Positions 13,875-20,388 of a stretch of 20,396 nt of DNA are shown piece after piece. The translations under genes were made by a program, and so were the position numbers. The notes under the pieces were generated by a model. The model was not told the origin of the DNA. It was given only the letters and a program-made list of their open reading frames with translations, and ran no database searches. This stretch comes from RYN-417 sp043745485 (GTDB taxonomy: Bacteria > Patescibacteriota > Saccharimonadia > Saccharimonadales > JACDBH01). The stretch spans positions 1 to 20,396 of the forward strand of contig JAYTSU010000028.1 of NCBI GenBank assembly GCA_043745485.1, written 5' to 3'. The first letter of the stretch is position 1. Each line of letters starts with the position of its first letter.

Positions 13875-13895
13875 TACAATAGATTAAAACGGAGG
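13875..13895 (+). promoter_or_regulatory. -10 box and Shine-Dalgarno of the mazG-like gene
   Basis: TACAAT (13875-13880) predicts a transcript start near 13887, and GGAGG (13891-13895) lies 8 bases before ATG 13904. The in-frame GTG at 13898 is only 2 bases from the Shine-Dalgarno and is rejected. Confidence 0.6.
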
Positions 13896-13903
13896 AAGTG
13901 CAG

Positions 13904-14236
13904 ATGGATTTTAATGAATATCAAAAGCTGGCTCTTAGAACAAATCTTTCTAAGGAAGACAAGTTTAAAGAGCTCATGCAACAAGTACTTGGTCTGGCGG
14001 ACGAAGCTGGCGAAGTTCAGTCAGTCTTTAAAAAGTGGATTCGTGACCAAGACGCCGACTTTGACAAGCTGGATACAGACAATATCAAAAAAGAAATGGG
14101 TGATGTCTTGTGGTACATAGCGGTAATTGCGCATGATCTTGGTATACCGCTGCAAGACTTGGCTGAAGCCAACATCGCCAAACTAGCCAGCCGCCTTGAG
14201 AGGGGCACATTAAAGGGAAGTGGAGACAATCGATGA
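13904..14236 (+). CDS. MazG-like nucleoside triphosphate pyrophosphohydrolase
   Basis: A 110-aa all-alpha NTP pyrophosphohydrolase of the MazG superfamily, which removes pyrophosphate from (possibly non-canonical) nucleoside triphosphates. The Mg-binding motifs are visible: E34-x-x-E37 in LADEAGEV and E64-x-x-D67 in KKEMGDVLWY. The length fits the single-domain MazG-like/house-cleaning class rather than the two-domain E. coli MazG (263 aa). GGAGG at good spacing sets the start. Its TGA ends 2 bases before the stop codon of the convergent TauE-like gene, so there is no room for a terminator. Confidence 0.87.
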   Translation: MDFNEYQKLALRTNLSKEDKFKELMQQVLGLADEAGEVQSVFKKWIRDQDADFDKLDTDNIKKEMGDVLWYIAVIAHDLGIPLQDLAEANIAKLASRLERGTLKGSGDNR

Positions 14237-14238
14237 GC

Positions 14239-14979
14239 CTAGCGAAAGCGTACAAACAGATACAGAGTCGTAAGGACGCCAATGCCCATGACTATTTTTC
14301 GGATAGCGCGCGAGGGGAGGTGCCGACTATAACGCGCTCCGACATAGCCGCCCACCAGTGCTCCGGCTCCGGCAGGAAGAGCAAAACGCCAGATGATAAG
14401 TTGCGCAAACAGTAAGACTGCAAGTGAGACAGCATTAATTAGGCTGGCTAACAGTAACTTTAGTGTATTTTGATGCTGTAAGTCCTGGCTGTTAGAAATC
14501 CCCAAAACAGCAAGAACCAACATTCCCAAGCCACCTCCAAAGTAGCCACCATATATGCTAATGATGAGCAGAAATAACGGGAACGCATAGCGATGAGCAG
14601 TCTCTCTGTTACTAATATGTTTCTTTAGCCATGGCCCGCCTATATACAGTAGTGTTGCAGCTAGGTTTAGCCAGGGCAAAGCCTGCTCAAAGTTTACATT
14701 TGGAGTCCAAATCAAAAGCAAAGCTCCTGTAATGCTACCTACCACTCCTATGCCCAGGATCTGCCGCATTAAGCCCATATCTTTTGGGAGTAGCCTGCGG
14801 TTTTCAAACAGACTCGTAGTCTGACCAATCCAGACCGCAAACGACCCGCTAGCATCGGCTTGTTTACCTGTGACTCCACTGAGTAACAGCGCAGGTATAA
14901 CAACAAAAATACCGCCACCTGCAATCGAGTTTATTCCACCTGCTAACAAACCCGTCATAAACAGCAAAACGTATCCCAT
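14239..14979 (-). CDS. TauE/SafE family membrane permease
   Basis: A 246-aa multi-spanning protein (about 7-8 helices) of the TauE/SafE (DUF81) family, putative exporters of sulfite, sulfoacetate or other organic anions. The N-terminal motif GLLAGGINSIAGGGIFVVIPAL and its echo in the second half (YGGYFGGGLGMLVLAVLG) show the expected internal duplication. It starts 4 bases after the stop of the MurC-type gene, with only a weak purine stretch upstream, so it is probably cotranscribed and translationally coupled. Nothing in the context points to a substrate; sulfur genes are not nearby. Confidence 0.87.
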   Translation of the reverse strand: MGYVLLFMTGLLAGGINSIAGGGIFVVIPALLLSGVTGKQADASGSFAVWIGQTTSLFENRRLLPKDMGLMRQILGIGVVGSITGALLLIWTPNVNFEQALPWLNLAATLLYIGGPWLKKHISNRETAHRYAFPLFLLIISIYGGYFGGGLGMLVLAVLGISNSQDLQHQNTLKLLLASLINAVSLAVLLFAQLIIWRFALPAGAGALVGGYVGARYSRHLPSRAIRKIVMGIGVLTTLYLFVRFR

Positions 14980-14983
14980 GCTC

Positions 14984-16285
14984 TTATTTAAATTCTTTTC
15001 GTAGCCATTCGTCTAAAGAATTACCACCGCCACCACCACTCATTCCTACTACTAGATCACCAGCATGTAGGTGTGTTTCAATCACTGCTTTGAGCTTTTT
15101 ATCAAGCTTCATAGGTTGTGTAAGCTCTTGCAAGGCTGGGTTTAAAGACTTTATCAACTCCTCAGGGCTCAAAACAGCCTGGGCAGGGTCTTCACGTGCT
15201 AAATAGCTTGGTACCCAGTAAATCTGCGCTGCGCCGTCAAATACATCCCTGTGTTGCTCACGCGTGAAGTGCATGCGTCGGTTGGTGAGGGGTTCATACA
15301 CCACGACAAGGTTCTGACTTTTCTCTTTAGCTATTTCCAGTGCTGTTTGCATTGCTCCCGCTATTTTCTCTGGGTTATGAGCGTAGTCGGTATAAAGATT
15401 AGGGGCTATCAGCTCCATTCTTCGCTCAAGCCCTGGAAAGCGGTTCAGTATACTTGTAAGCTTCTCAACTGGCTCGTGGGTTAGCGACTCAGCCGCTACA
15501 ATTACTTCCCAGGCATTCTGACGGTTGACTAAACCTGCCAACTTTATGTCTTGTATTTGGGGGTCCTCTTTATTAATTACCTGGGCTCCAGCGCCAGCAG
15601 CTATCCCGAGCAACTCTGCGTCTTGTTGCCACAAAACAGTCTCATCGCTCTGCTGAATAAACTGCTTAAATGCCTCCTGATAATCTAAAAATGTCGGGAA
15701 TACTTCATGATGGTCCCAGGCAATTCCTGTTATCAGGCTTAGATACGGGCTGAATGCCAAAAAGTTACGGTCAAATTCATCACATTCATACAAAAAATAC
15801 TTTGAAGCAGGGTCGAAGTGGCCCATTTCGCCAAAACCCATCTTTGCACCCACCGAATAGCTAACAGGTAGGCCTAACTCCTTAAAAAGCCAGATAAGCA
15901 TGGCAGTTGTCGTGCTTTTACCGTGAGTACCGGCAACAGCTACGAGTTTTTGAGATTTTTCACGGATGATTTCGTTAAGCAGCACATCACGCTTGGTACT
16001 TTTAATCCCTTTTTCATGCACAAATATGAATTCGGGTTGGTCAGGATTCTCGGTTGCAACGGAAGAAGAATACACATACCAATCAATCGGTTTTTTGGCG
16101 TGCACCTCCGTGATCGCTTCTGTTGTTTGGCCAATATGAATGTCCTGAACGCCGTGCGACTTCAGGTAGGTAATATACTGGCTATCCTGCTTGTCTGAAC
16201 CACTTACTTCGTAGCCAGCCTGCTGTGCAATCAATGCCAACGGACCAATGCCTGTGCCTCCTATACCAGAAAAGAAAATATGCAT
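14984..16285 (-). CDS. murC: UDP-N-acetylmuramate-L-alanine ligase (MurC-type)
   Basis: A 433-aa Mur ligase that adds L-Ala to UDP-MurNAc (MurC), or a whole peptide in the recycling enzyme Mpl. The N-terminal Rossmann domain has GIGGTGIG (7-14). The central ATP-binding domain has AGTHGKSTTT (118-127), ECDEFDRNF (167-175) and WDHHEVFPT (190-198). The C-terminal domain has FPGLERRMEL and TDYAHNPEKIAGAM. The ending GMSGGGGGNSLDEWL carries a run of glycines where MurC usually has a GAGS-like turn. MurC and Mpl are hard to tell apart from sequence alone. The complete fold implies that the organism makes or modifies peptidoglycan precursors. TATACT 6 bases before the ATG predicts a leaderless mRNA. 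Confidence 0.85.
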   Translation of the reverse strand: MHIFFSGIGGTGIGPLALIAQQAGYEVSGSDKQDSQYITYLKSHGVQDIHIGQTTEAITEVHAKKPIDWYVYSSSVATENPDQPEFIFVHEKGIKSTKRDVLLNEIIREKSQKLVAVAGTHGKSTTTAMLIWLFKELGLPVSYSVGAKMGFGEMGHFDPASKYFLYECDEFDRNFLAFSPYLSLITGIAWDHHEVFPTFLDYQEAFKQFIQQSDETVLWQQDAELLGIAAGAGAQVINKEDPQIQDIKLAGLVNRQNAWEVIVAAESLTHEPVEKLTSILNRFPGLERRMELIAPNLYTDYAHNPEKIAGAMQTALEIAKEKSQNLVVVYEPLTNRRMHFTREQHRDVFDGAAQIYWVPSYLAREDPAQAVLSPEELIKSLNPALQELTQPMKLDKKLKAVIETHLHAGDLVVGMSGGGGGNSLDEWLRKEFK

Positions 16286-16291
16286 ACATTA

Positions 16292-16297
16292 AGTATA
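16292..16297 (-). promoter_or_regulatory. -10 box for leaderless murC-type mRNA
   Basis: On the minus strand TATACT ends 6 bases before ATG 16285. It sits in the 31-base gap after the preceding minus-strand gene, so murC appears to have its own promoter. No Shine-Dalgarno is present. Confidence 0.6.
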
Positions 16298-16316
16298 CCG
16301 TATAGACATAACGAGC

Positions 16317-16937
16317 TTAGGAGTTGTTCCTCAGTTCACGCACTATAATCCAGCTGCTCAACATACGGACGAAGAAGAGAAGGAGAAACAGCCCAGATAA
16401 AACAATACTCCAGCCCGCCAGGTCAGGTGACCATATAGGAGAAAGAAAATCGAACTTATAGAGGTCCTCAGGAATTGATTTTTGGGGTACTGGGTGTGCG
16501 GCAGCATACTCGCGCGCGCAAGTAGAGCGAGCTTGGCTAAAGACACTGCCGGGGTTCTGAGCAATGCAGGTGTTCTGGGCGTCATCGAGCATCTTTGCGG
16601 ATGCAACCTGATAGGCGGCCGTATTTGCGGCATTGAGCCGTTCATACTGATATTTCAACTGGATAGGTGGTTTAACAGCATTAGCGCCACTGCTGAGGTT
16701 GGTGTTCATGTGTGCATAGACATATTTCCGTAGCTTCTGTAATGCGCCTTCTATATCACCATTTTTTTGATCGGCTACAAACACTGCTGCCCTAAGCTTT
16801 ACCATCTCTTGGTTATTATTTCGTAGTGACGTAATGGCTGTGAAGGCAAAAAATATACATGCCCCCAGAAGTAGCACTGAATTAATGCGACGGATTAGCA
16901 CAAGCACATGATGAAGTTCTCGTTTTTTAGCAGTCAT
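16317..16937 (-). CDS. Two-TM membrane protein with external cysteine pair, unknown
   Basis: A 206-aa protein with a basic cytoplasmic N-terminus, a first membrane helix (about 20-37), a 130-residue external domain and a second helix (about 172-198) ending in a short basic tail. The external domain is mainly helical and has two cysteines, C124 and C140, close enough for a disulfide loop; a third (C27) lies in the first helix. It precedes murC in the same direction, which suggests an envelope role, but the murC box at 16292-16297 implies separate transcription. TATACT ends 8 bases before the ATG. No family recognised. Confidence 0.75.
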   Translation of the reverse strand: MTAKKRELHHVLVLIRRINSVLLLGACIFFAFTAITSLRNNNQEMVKLRAAVFVADQKNGDIEGALQKLRKYVYAHMNTNLSSGANAVKPPIQLKYQYERLNAANTAAYQVASAKMLDDAQNTCIAQNPGSVFSQARSTCAREYAAAHPVPQKSIPEDLYKFDFLSPIWSPDLAGWSIVLSGLFLLLFFVRMLSSWIIVRELRNNS

Positions 16938-16945
16938 TTACTGTA

Positions 16946-16951
16946 AGTATA
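16946..16951 (-). promoter_or_regulatory. -10 box of the two-TM protein gene
   Basis: On the minus strand TATACT ends 8 bases before ATG 16937, giving a predicted leader of 0-2 bases. No Shine-Dalgarno is seen. Confidence 0.5.
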
Positions 16952-16985
16952 TAAGCGCTAGTGGGATGAAGCTAGCAAAAGTTTA

Positions 16986-17015
16986 AAAAAGAGGCCCACA
17001 ATGGGGCCTCTTTTT
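16986..17015 (-). terminator. Intrinsic terminator, symmetrical
   Basis: GAGGCCC (16991-16997) pairs with GGGCCTC (17004-17010) around a 6-base loop. A runs on one side and T runs on the other extend the stem and give a T-tract on both strands. It lies 17 bases after the minus-strand gene ending at 17033 and separates it from the next minus-strand promoter. Confidence 0.85.
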
Positions 17016-17032
17016 GAGAACTAACGTCCAAA

Positions 17033-17668
17033 CTATCTCTTAACAGTAGGAGTCGTAGTTGCAGGAGTTGTTGTAGTGTCTGTTGCGGCACCTGTTCCGG
17101 CTGCTGAGCCTGCTGCGGCAGTGTCACATGACTGACCTTGTGGGTTTGCCTTAACGTATGCACTGACAGCTTTGGTAACTTGACCGTCTGCCTTTAGGTT
17201 TTCCCAGAAAAGAACTTGCTCACGATTGATGACCATTGAATCGGTCGGACCGTGAAGTTCACAACCAAGCTTAGCCAACGAAACGTCCTGGTTAGCAGCA
17301 CTGGTGTTGCTTTGGTTTGGCTGTACCTGCTGGTTAACGCGGAGGTAGTAGATTTTGTCGATAGTTATAAACTTGTCATTCAATGAATGAATTTTACCAA
17401 AGTAAACCTGGCCACCATTGAGGAATACAGCCTGGAACTTAGTTTTATCAACATATTTCTCTTCGCCACTGTTGCCACCGACTGCCACAGAGAGTGCAAC
17501 TAATCCGACGATAATAGCTATCATCGCAAGCAAGATGACATTTAAGATCCTCAGGCCTTCGCCTTTTGTCCACTTACTGTTTTTAACTGGTCGGTGCTGT
17601 TGTGCTGGTTGTGAAACCGGTGCTGATGCAACAGGCTGCTGCTGGCCAGGTTGGCTACGCATATCCAT
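17033..17668 (-). CDS. Conserved CPR-type one-TM protein, function unknown
   Basis: A 211-aa protein with a Gln/Pro-rich cytoplasmic N-terminus (1-38), one membrane helix (about 40-63), and an external domain whose stretches QAVFLNGGQVYFGKI, DKIYYLRVNQQVQPNQS and REQVLFWENLKADGQV resemble a protein I recall as widespread in CPR genomes. A Thr/Ala/Pro-rich tail closes it. Two external cysteines (C136 and C181) could form a disulfide. GGGG lies 9 bases before ATG 17668, so this gene has a Shine-Dalgarno leader; a second ATG two codons later is less well placed. It ends at a good terminator and is probably monocistronic. No function is established. Confidence 0.82.
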   Translation of the reverse strand: MDMRSQPGQQQPVASAPVSQPAQQHRPVKNSKWTKGEGLRILNVILLAMIAIIVGLVALSVAVGGNSGEEKYVDKTKFQAVFLNGGQVYFGKIHSLNDKFITIDKIYYLRVNQQVQPNQSNTSAANQDVSLAKLGCELHGPTDSMVINREQVLFWENLKADGQVTKAVSAYVKANPQGQSCDTAAAGSAAGTGAATDTTTTPATTTPTVKR

Positions 17669-17694
17669 TGTTGTTTTCCCCTTTTTACATAAAT

Positions 17695-17867
17695 AGTGTT
17701 ACGCATCCAAGTGTACCTTATAAGCATTAGCGTAGGCAATACAGTCTTAAAAGAATCTTCTAAATTTATACACATCACTTCATGAATAAAAAATTACTAT
17801 GTTGTAATCCTACAGTGGTCGTATCTGTTATAAGCGTAAACATCACAATAAATACGGTGTTACCCCA
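17695..17867. other. Gene-free divergent gap with short repeats
   Basis: No convincing gene on either strand. The word ACATCAC occurs three times in and beside this gap (17772, 17840 and, inside the promoter spacer, 17881), spaced 68 and 41 bases apart. It may hold operators for the strong promoter downstream, but three 7-mers in A/T-rich DNA are weak evidence. Confidence 0.3.
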
Positions 17868-17897
17868 TTGACAAACAAAAACATCACAGCGTATGTT
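17868..17897 (+). promoter_or_regulatory. Strong promoter of the 67-aa gene
   Basis: A perfect -35 box TTGACA (17868-17873), an 18-base spacer and -10 box TATGTT (17892-17897). It is the only perfect -35 box noticed in the window. The start is expected near 17904, leaving a leader of about 34 bases with Shine-Dalgarno GGGAG (17924-17928), 9 bases before the ATG. Confidence 0.7.
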
Positions 17898-17937
17898 AGG
17901 GGTACCATCAGTAATGTAAGAGAGGGAGACAACCAAA

Positions 17938-18141
17938 ATGGCATACAAGCACACTAACTCAAAAGGCGTAACATACTTCTTGAATTCAAAGGCAGTAGTT
18001 CTACGTGGCGGCAAAGAGCAGACAATCTATTATTTCAGCAAAGACGAGCGTCCAGAAGCTGTTAACGCAGTTCCAGCAGGCATGATGGTTAACGAAAACC
18101 CACGCAACGGTTTCCTTACAGTCAAGCGCGAAGCTAAATAA
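17938..18141 (+). CDS. Small conserved basic protein, function unknown
   Basis: A 67-aa protein without membrane segments or signal peptide. Short beta-like stretches (GVTYFLNSKAVVL, QTIYYFSKDERP) and the end ENPRNGFLTVKRE resemble a small protein I recall as common in CPR genomes. It is rich in Lys, Arg, Asn and aromatic residues, so nucleic-acid or ribosome binding is possible (inference). Its expression signals are the most complete in the window: consensus -35 box, good Shine-Dalgarno at ideal spacing and a C(TTCG)G-capped terminator directly after the stop. It should be an abundant, stand-alone transcript. No function is known to me. Confidence 0.8.
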   Translation: MAYKHTNSKGVTYFLNSKAVVLRGGKEQTIYYFSKDERPEAVNAVPAGMMVNENPRNGFLTVKREAK

Positions 18142-18157
18142 GACTTTTAGCGTTTGA

Positions 18158-18187
18158 ATAAAAAAGCCTCTTCGGAGGCTTTTTTAT
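18158..18187 (+). terminator. Intrinsic terminator with TTCG tetraloop
   Basis: GCCTC (18166-18170) and GAGGC (18175-18179) enclose the extra-stable tetraloop TTCG. The stem is extended by six A-T pairs and two more, and the T-run gives the release tract. It starts 16 bases after the stop of the 67-aa gene. Confidence 0.9.
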
Positions 18188-18192
18188 TGGGG

Positions 18193-18312
18193 CCGGTACT
18201 TTTGAATGCATACTTTGCCCAAATTCCTGTGCTCCGGTACTCATTTACCATTCAAGTAAACTCCGCTCCGGTGCTCGGAATTTGAACAAACTACACTATT
18301 CAAAAGTGCCGG
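18193..18312. repeat. Nested inverted-repeat element
   Basis: The ends CCGGTACTTTTGAAT (18193-18207) and ATTCAAAAGTGCCGG (18298-18312) are inverted repeats of 15 bases with one G-T pair. Inside, CAAATTCC (18220-18227) and GGAATTTG (18277-18284) are a second perfect inverted repeat. Within that, GCTCCGGTACTC (18231-18242) and GCTCCGGTGCTC (18265-18276) are near-identical direct repeats. In all, CCGGTRCT occurs three times forward and once inverted. No coding frame is evident. It could be a small non-autonomous mobile element (MITE/REP-like) or a structured RNA. Confidence 0.6.
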
Positions 18313-18345
18313 GTGACATATGACGGAACAATGGGGCTAATCAGG

Positions 18346-18374
18346 TTTAAATCTTAATACTTAACATGTATACT
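18346..18374 (+). promoter_or_regulatory. Promoter of the ABC exporter operon
   Basis: TTTAAA (18346-18351), a 17-base spacer and TATACT (18369-18374), which ends 7 bases before ATG 18382. A leaderless mRNA is predicted; no Shine-Dalgarno is seen. Confidence 0.6.
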
Positions 18375-18381
18375 ATTATTC

Positions 18382-19158
18382 ATGACACGACATGTCTCTA
18401 CTGAAGTTATTCTAAAAGTACATAAACTTACTAAAAAATATGATGATAAAACTGCCGTTAATGGCATAAGTTTTGAGGTCAAAGAGGGCGAAGTGTTCGG
18501 CATTTTGGGGCCAAATGGGGCGGGCAAGACAACGACACTTGAAATGATTGAGACACTCCGCCCAATAGATAGCGGTACAGCAGTACTAGCCGGAATCAAT
18601 GTGGCAGATCATCCCTACGAAGTCCGAGCTATCATCGGTGTTCAGCCACAATCTCCTGGATTCCAGGACAAGACCAAACTCAGTGAGCTAATCCAGATGT
18701 TTGCCGCGGCATACGGCGAAAAAGTCGATGTACAAAAGTTCTTAGACGATGTAAACCTTGGCGATAAGGCCGACAGCTACGTAGAGAACCTCTCTGGTGG
18801 CCAAAAACAGCGTTTTAGTATTACGGCAGCTCTGGTTCATAACCCTAAAGTGTTCTTTTTGGACGAACCAACAACTGGTCTCGATCCTCAGGCACGCCGT
18901 AACCTCTGGAAGCTCATAGAAGAAGTCCGTGACCGTGGCATCAGCGTCATCCTAACGACACACTACATGGACGAAGCCGAAGTGTTGTGTGACCGCATCG
19001 CAATCATGGACCAAGGTAATATTATTGCGCTAGACTCGCCAAAGAACCTCATCAAGAATTTGTTAGCTAAAGGCTTCAATAAAGACCAAAAAGTTGAGCA
19101 GGCCAACCTAGAAGACGTATTTATTGAAATGACGGGAAAGGGGCTTGCGAGCATATGA
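18382..19158 (+). CDS. ABC exporter ATP-binding protein
   Basis: A 258-aa ATPase of the ABC-2 (drug/polysaccharide/lipid export) type. Walker A is GPNGAGKT (43-50), the Q-loop lies near 88-90 (VQPQ), the signature is LSGGQ (137-141), Walker B is VFFLDEPTTGLDP (157-169), and the switch histidine is in TTH (192-194). The protein ends soon after the conserved LEDVFIEMTG motif, typical of DrrA/CcmA-like subunits. It overlaps the permease gene by 4 bases (ATGA), so the two are translationally coupled. The cargo is unknown; DrrA/YadG-like antibiotic or lipid export is the usual annotation for such pairs. Confidence 0.93.
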   Translation: MTRHVSTEVILKVHKLTKKYDDKTAVNGISFEVKEGEVFGILGPNGAGKTTTLEMIETLRPIDSGTAVLAGINVADHPYEVRAIIGVQPQSPGFQDKTKLSELIQMFAAAYGEKVDVQKFLDDVNLGDKADSYVENLSGGQKQRFSITAALVHNPKVFFLDEPTTGLDPQARRNLWKLIEEVRDRGISVILTTHYMDEAEVLCDRIAIMDQGNIIALDSPKNLIKNLLAKGFNKDQKVEQANLEDVFIEMTGKGLASI

Positions 19159-20273
19159 AACCAATGAGCTTTAAGACAAAGTTGTTTACTGTCTGGGTGT
19201 TCTTTGTTACCAACTTCAGACGTCTATTCCGCGACAAAACTGCAATATTCTTTACATTCTTGTTCCCGCTAATCTTTTTGTTTGTCTTTGGTGGTATTTC
19301 TGGCCACTCTGGTACCAGTTTTAATGTTGCAGTCATTAGTGATACAGATAGTCAGTATTACAAAGACTTTGTTGCGAGCGCCAACAAGGATAAGGTGCTT
19401 AAAATTAGTCCCAAAATTACGACGCTTGAAAAAGCTAAAGTCAGTATGGTCCGTGGCCAGCTTGACGCTACCATTATATTTCCCCGTAACTTCGGTGAAC
19501 TAAAAAACGGCAAGCCAAGTGGACAAGCTCAGGTGTTATTTACGCAAAATGGTCAACAAGCGGGCCAAGCAGTGCAGGGTTTTTTGCAGACCAAGTATTT
19601 TACTCCTATTAACAGCGATATAATTATGACAGCCACCCCGTTTGTAGCTGTACCAAAACAGCTCAACGAAAAGAGCTTGTCTTCATTCGACTACACGTTC
19701 GCCGGTTTGCTTGGCTTTGCCATTCTTGGTTCTGGCATCTTTGGTCCCATAAACATCTTCCCTGAGCTAAAAAAAATGGGTATTTTGCGCCGTTTGCACA
19801 CCACGCCACTCCGAGTCTGGCAGTATTTCCTCTCGGTTATGCTCGGTAATGCGGTCGTGGGATTGATGTCGCTGGCCATCATGTTTGTAGTAGCGATCGC
19901 CCTTTTTCACCTAAAAGTTGTCGGCAATTACTTCGAGCTAGCAGCGTTTCTGATTTTTAGCATTGTTCTGATTCTCGGCATTGGTCTTTCCATCGGCGGC
20001 TGGGCCAAGAATGAGCGTCAAGCAGCGCCGCTAGCCAACATTATAGTCTTCCCGATGATGTTTTTGAGTGGCACATTCTTCCCTCGTTTCTTGATGCCCG
20101 CTTGGCTCCAAAGTCTTACAACTTTTTTCCCGCTAACTCCAGTTATTGACGGCGCCCGGCTGATTGCAACTGAGGGCCGTGGTCTCACAGAGCTCGGTCC
20201 GCAACTCGGCGTTATGGCACTGTGGATGGTGATTGTGTACTTTATAGCCTTCCGCGTCTTCCGCTGGGAATAA
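19155..20273 (+). CDS. ABC-2 type permease
   Basis: A 372-aa membrane subunit. One N-terminal helix (about 28-48) is followed by a 130-residue external domain (about 50-180) and five to six helices (about 182-202, 223-250, 258-282, 292-312 and 352-370). The layout matches ABC-2 permeases of the ABC2_membrane_3/DrrB-like kind; AWLQSLTTFFPLTPVIDGAR before the last helix is typical. Its ATG overlaps the TGA of the ATPase gene. The stop is 36 bases from the stop of the convergent transposase fragment, so the insertion at the right edge lies just behind this operon without cutting it. Confidence 0.92.
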   Translation: MKPMSFKTKLFTVWVFFVTNFRRLFRDKTAIFFTFLFPLIFLFVFGGISGHSGTSFNVAVISDTDSQYYKDFVASANKDKVLKISPKITTLEKAKVSMVRGQLDATIIFPRNFGELKNGKPSGQAQVLFTQNGQQAGQAVQGFLQTKYFTPINSDIIMTATPFVAVPKQLNEKSLSSFDYTFAGLLGFAILGSGIFGPINIFPELKKMGILRRLHTTPLRVWQYFLSVMLGNAVVGLMSLAIMFVVAIALFHLKVVGNYFELAAFLIFSIVLILGIGLSIGGWAKNERQAAPLANIIVFPMMFLSGTFFPRFLMPAWLQSLTTFFPLTPVIDGARLIATEGRGLTELGPQLGVMALWMVIVYFIAFRVFRWE

Positions 20274-20295
20274 AACGTTTGGTACCCCCATTGCA

Positions 20296-20388
20296 TCTCC
20301 GTATAGAACTCAAGACCTTTGCAACATCTGCATAGGCGTCAGCAACTGTATGCCTAAGTGTACTCTCTCCGTATTGTAGTACTCAAGA
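20296..20388. repeat. Imperfect direct repeat at the end of the insertion sequence
   Basis: TCTCCGTAT and ACTCAAGA occur together twice: at 20296-20304 with 20308-20315, and at 20366-20374 with 20381-20388. The offset is 70-73 bases. The first copy straddles the transposase stop, the second lies inside its coding part. Such copies near an element end could be transposase-binding sites; this is inference. Confidence 0.4.

Noticed and set aside
14233..14415. Short + strand frame following the mazG-like gene
   Set aside because: It lies within the TauE/SafE gene on the other strand, lacks a ribosome-binding site and shows no recognisable domain.
17772..17887. Three ACATCAC words as an operator array or short CRISPR-like repeat
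   Set aside because: They are only 7 bases long with unequal spacing (68 and 41 bases) in A/T-rich DNA. No CRISPR array was seen anywhere in the window.
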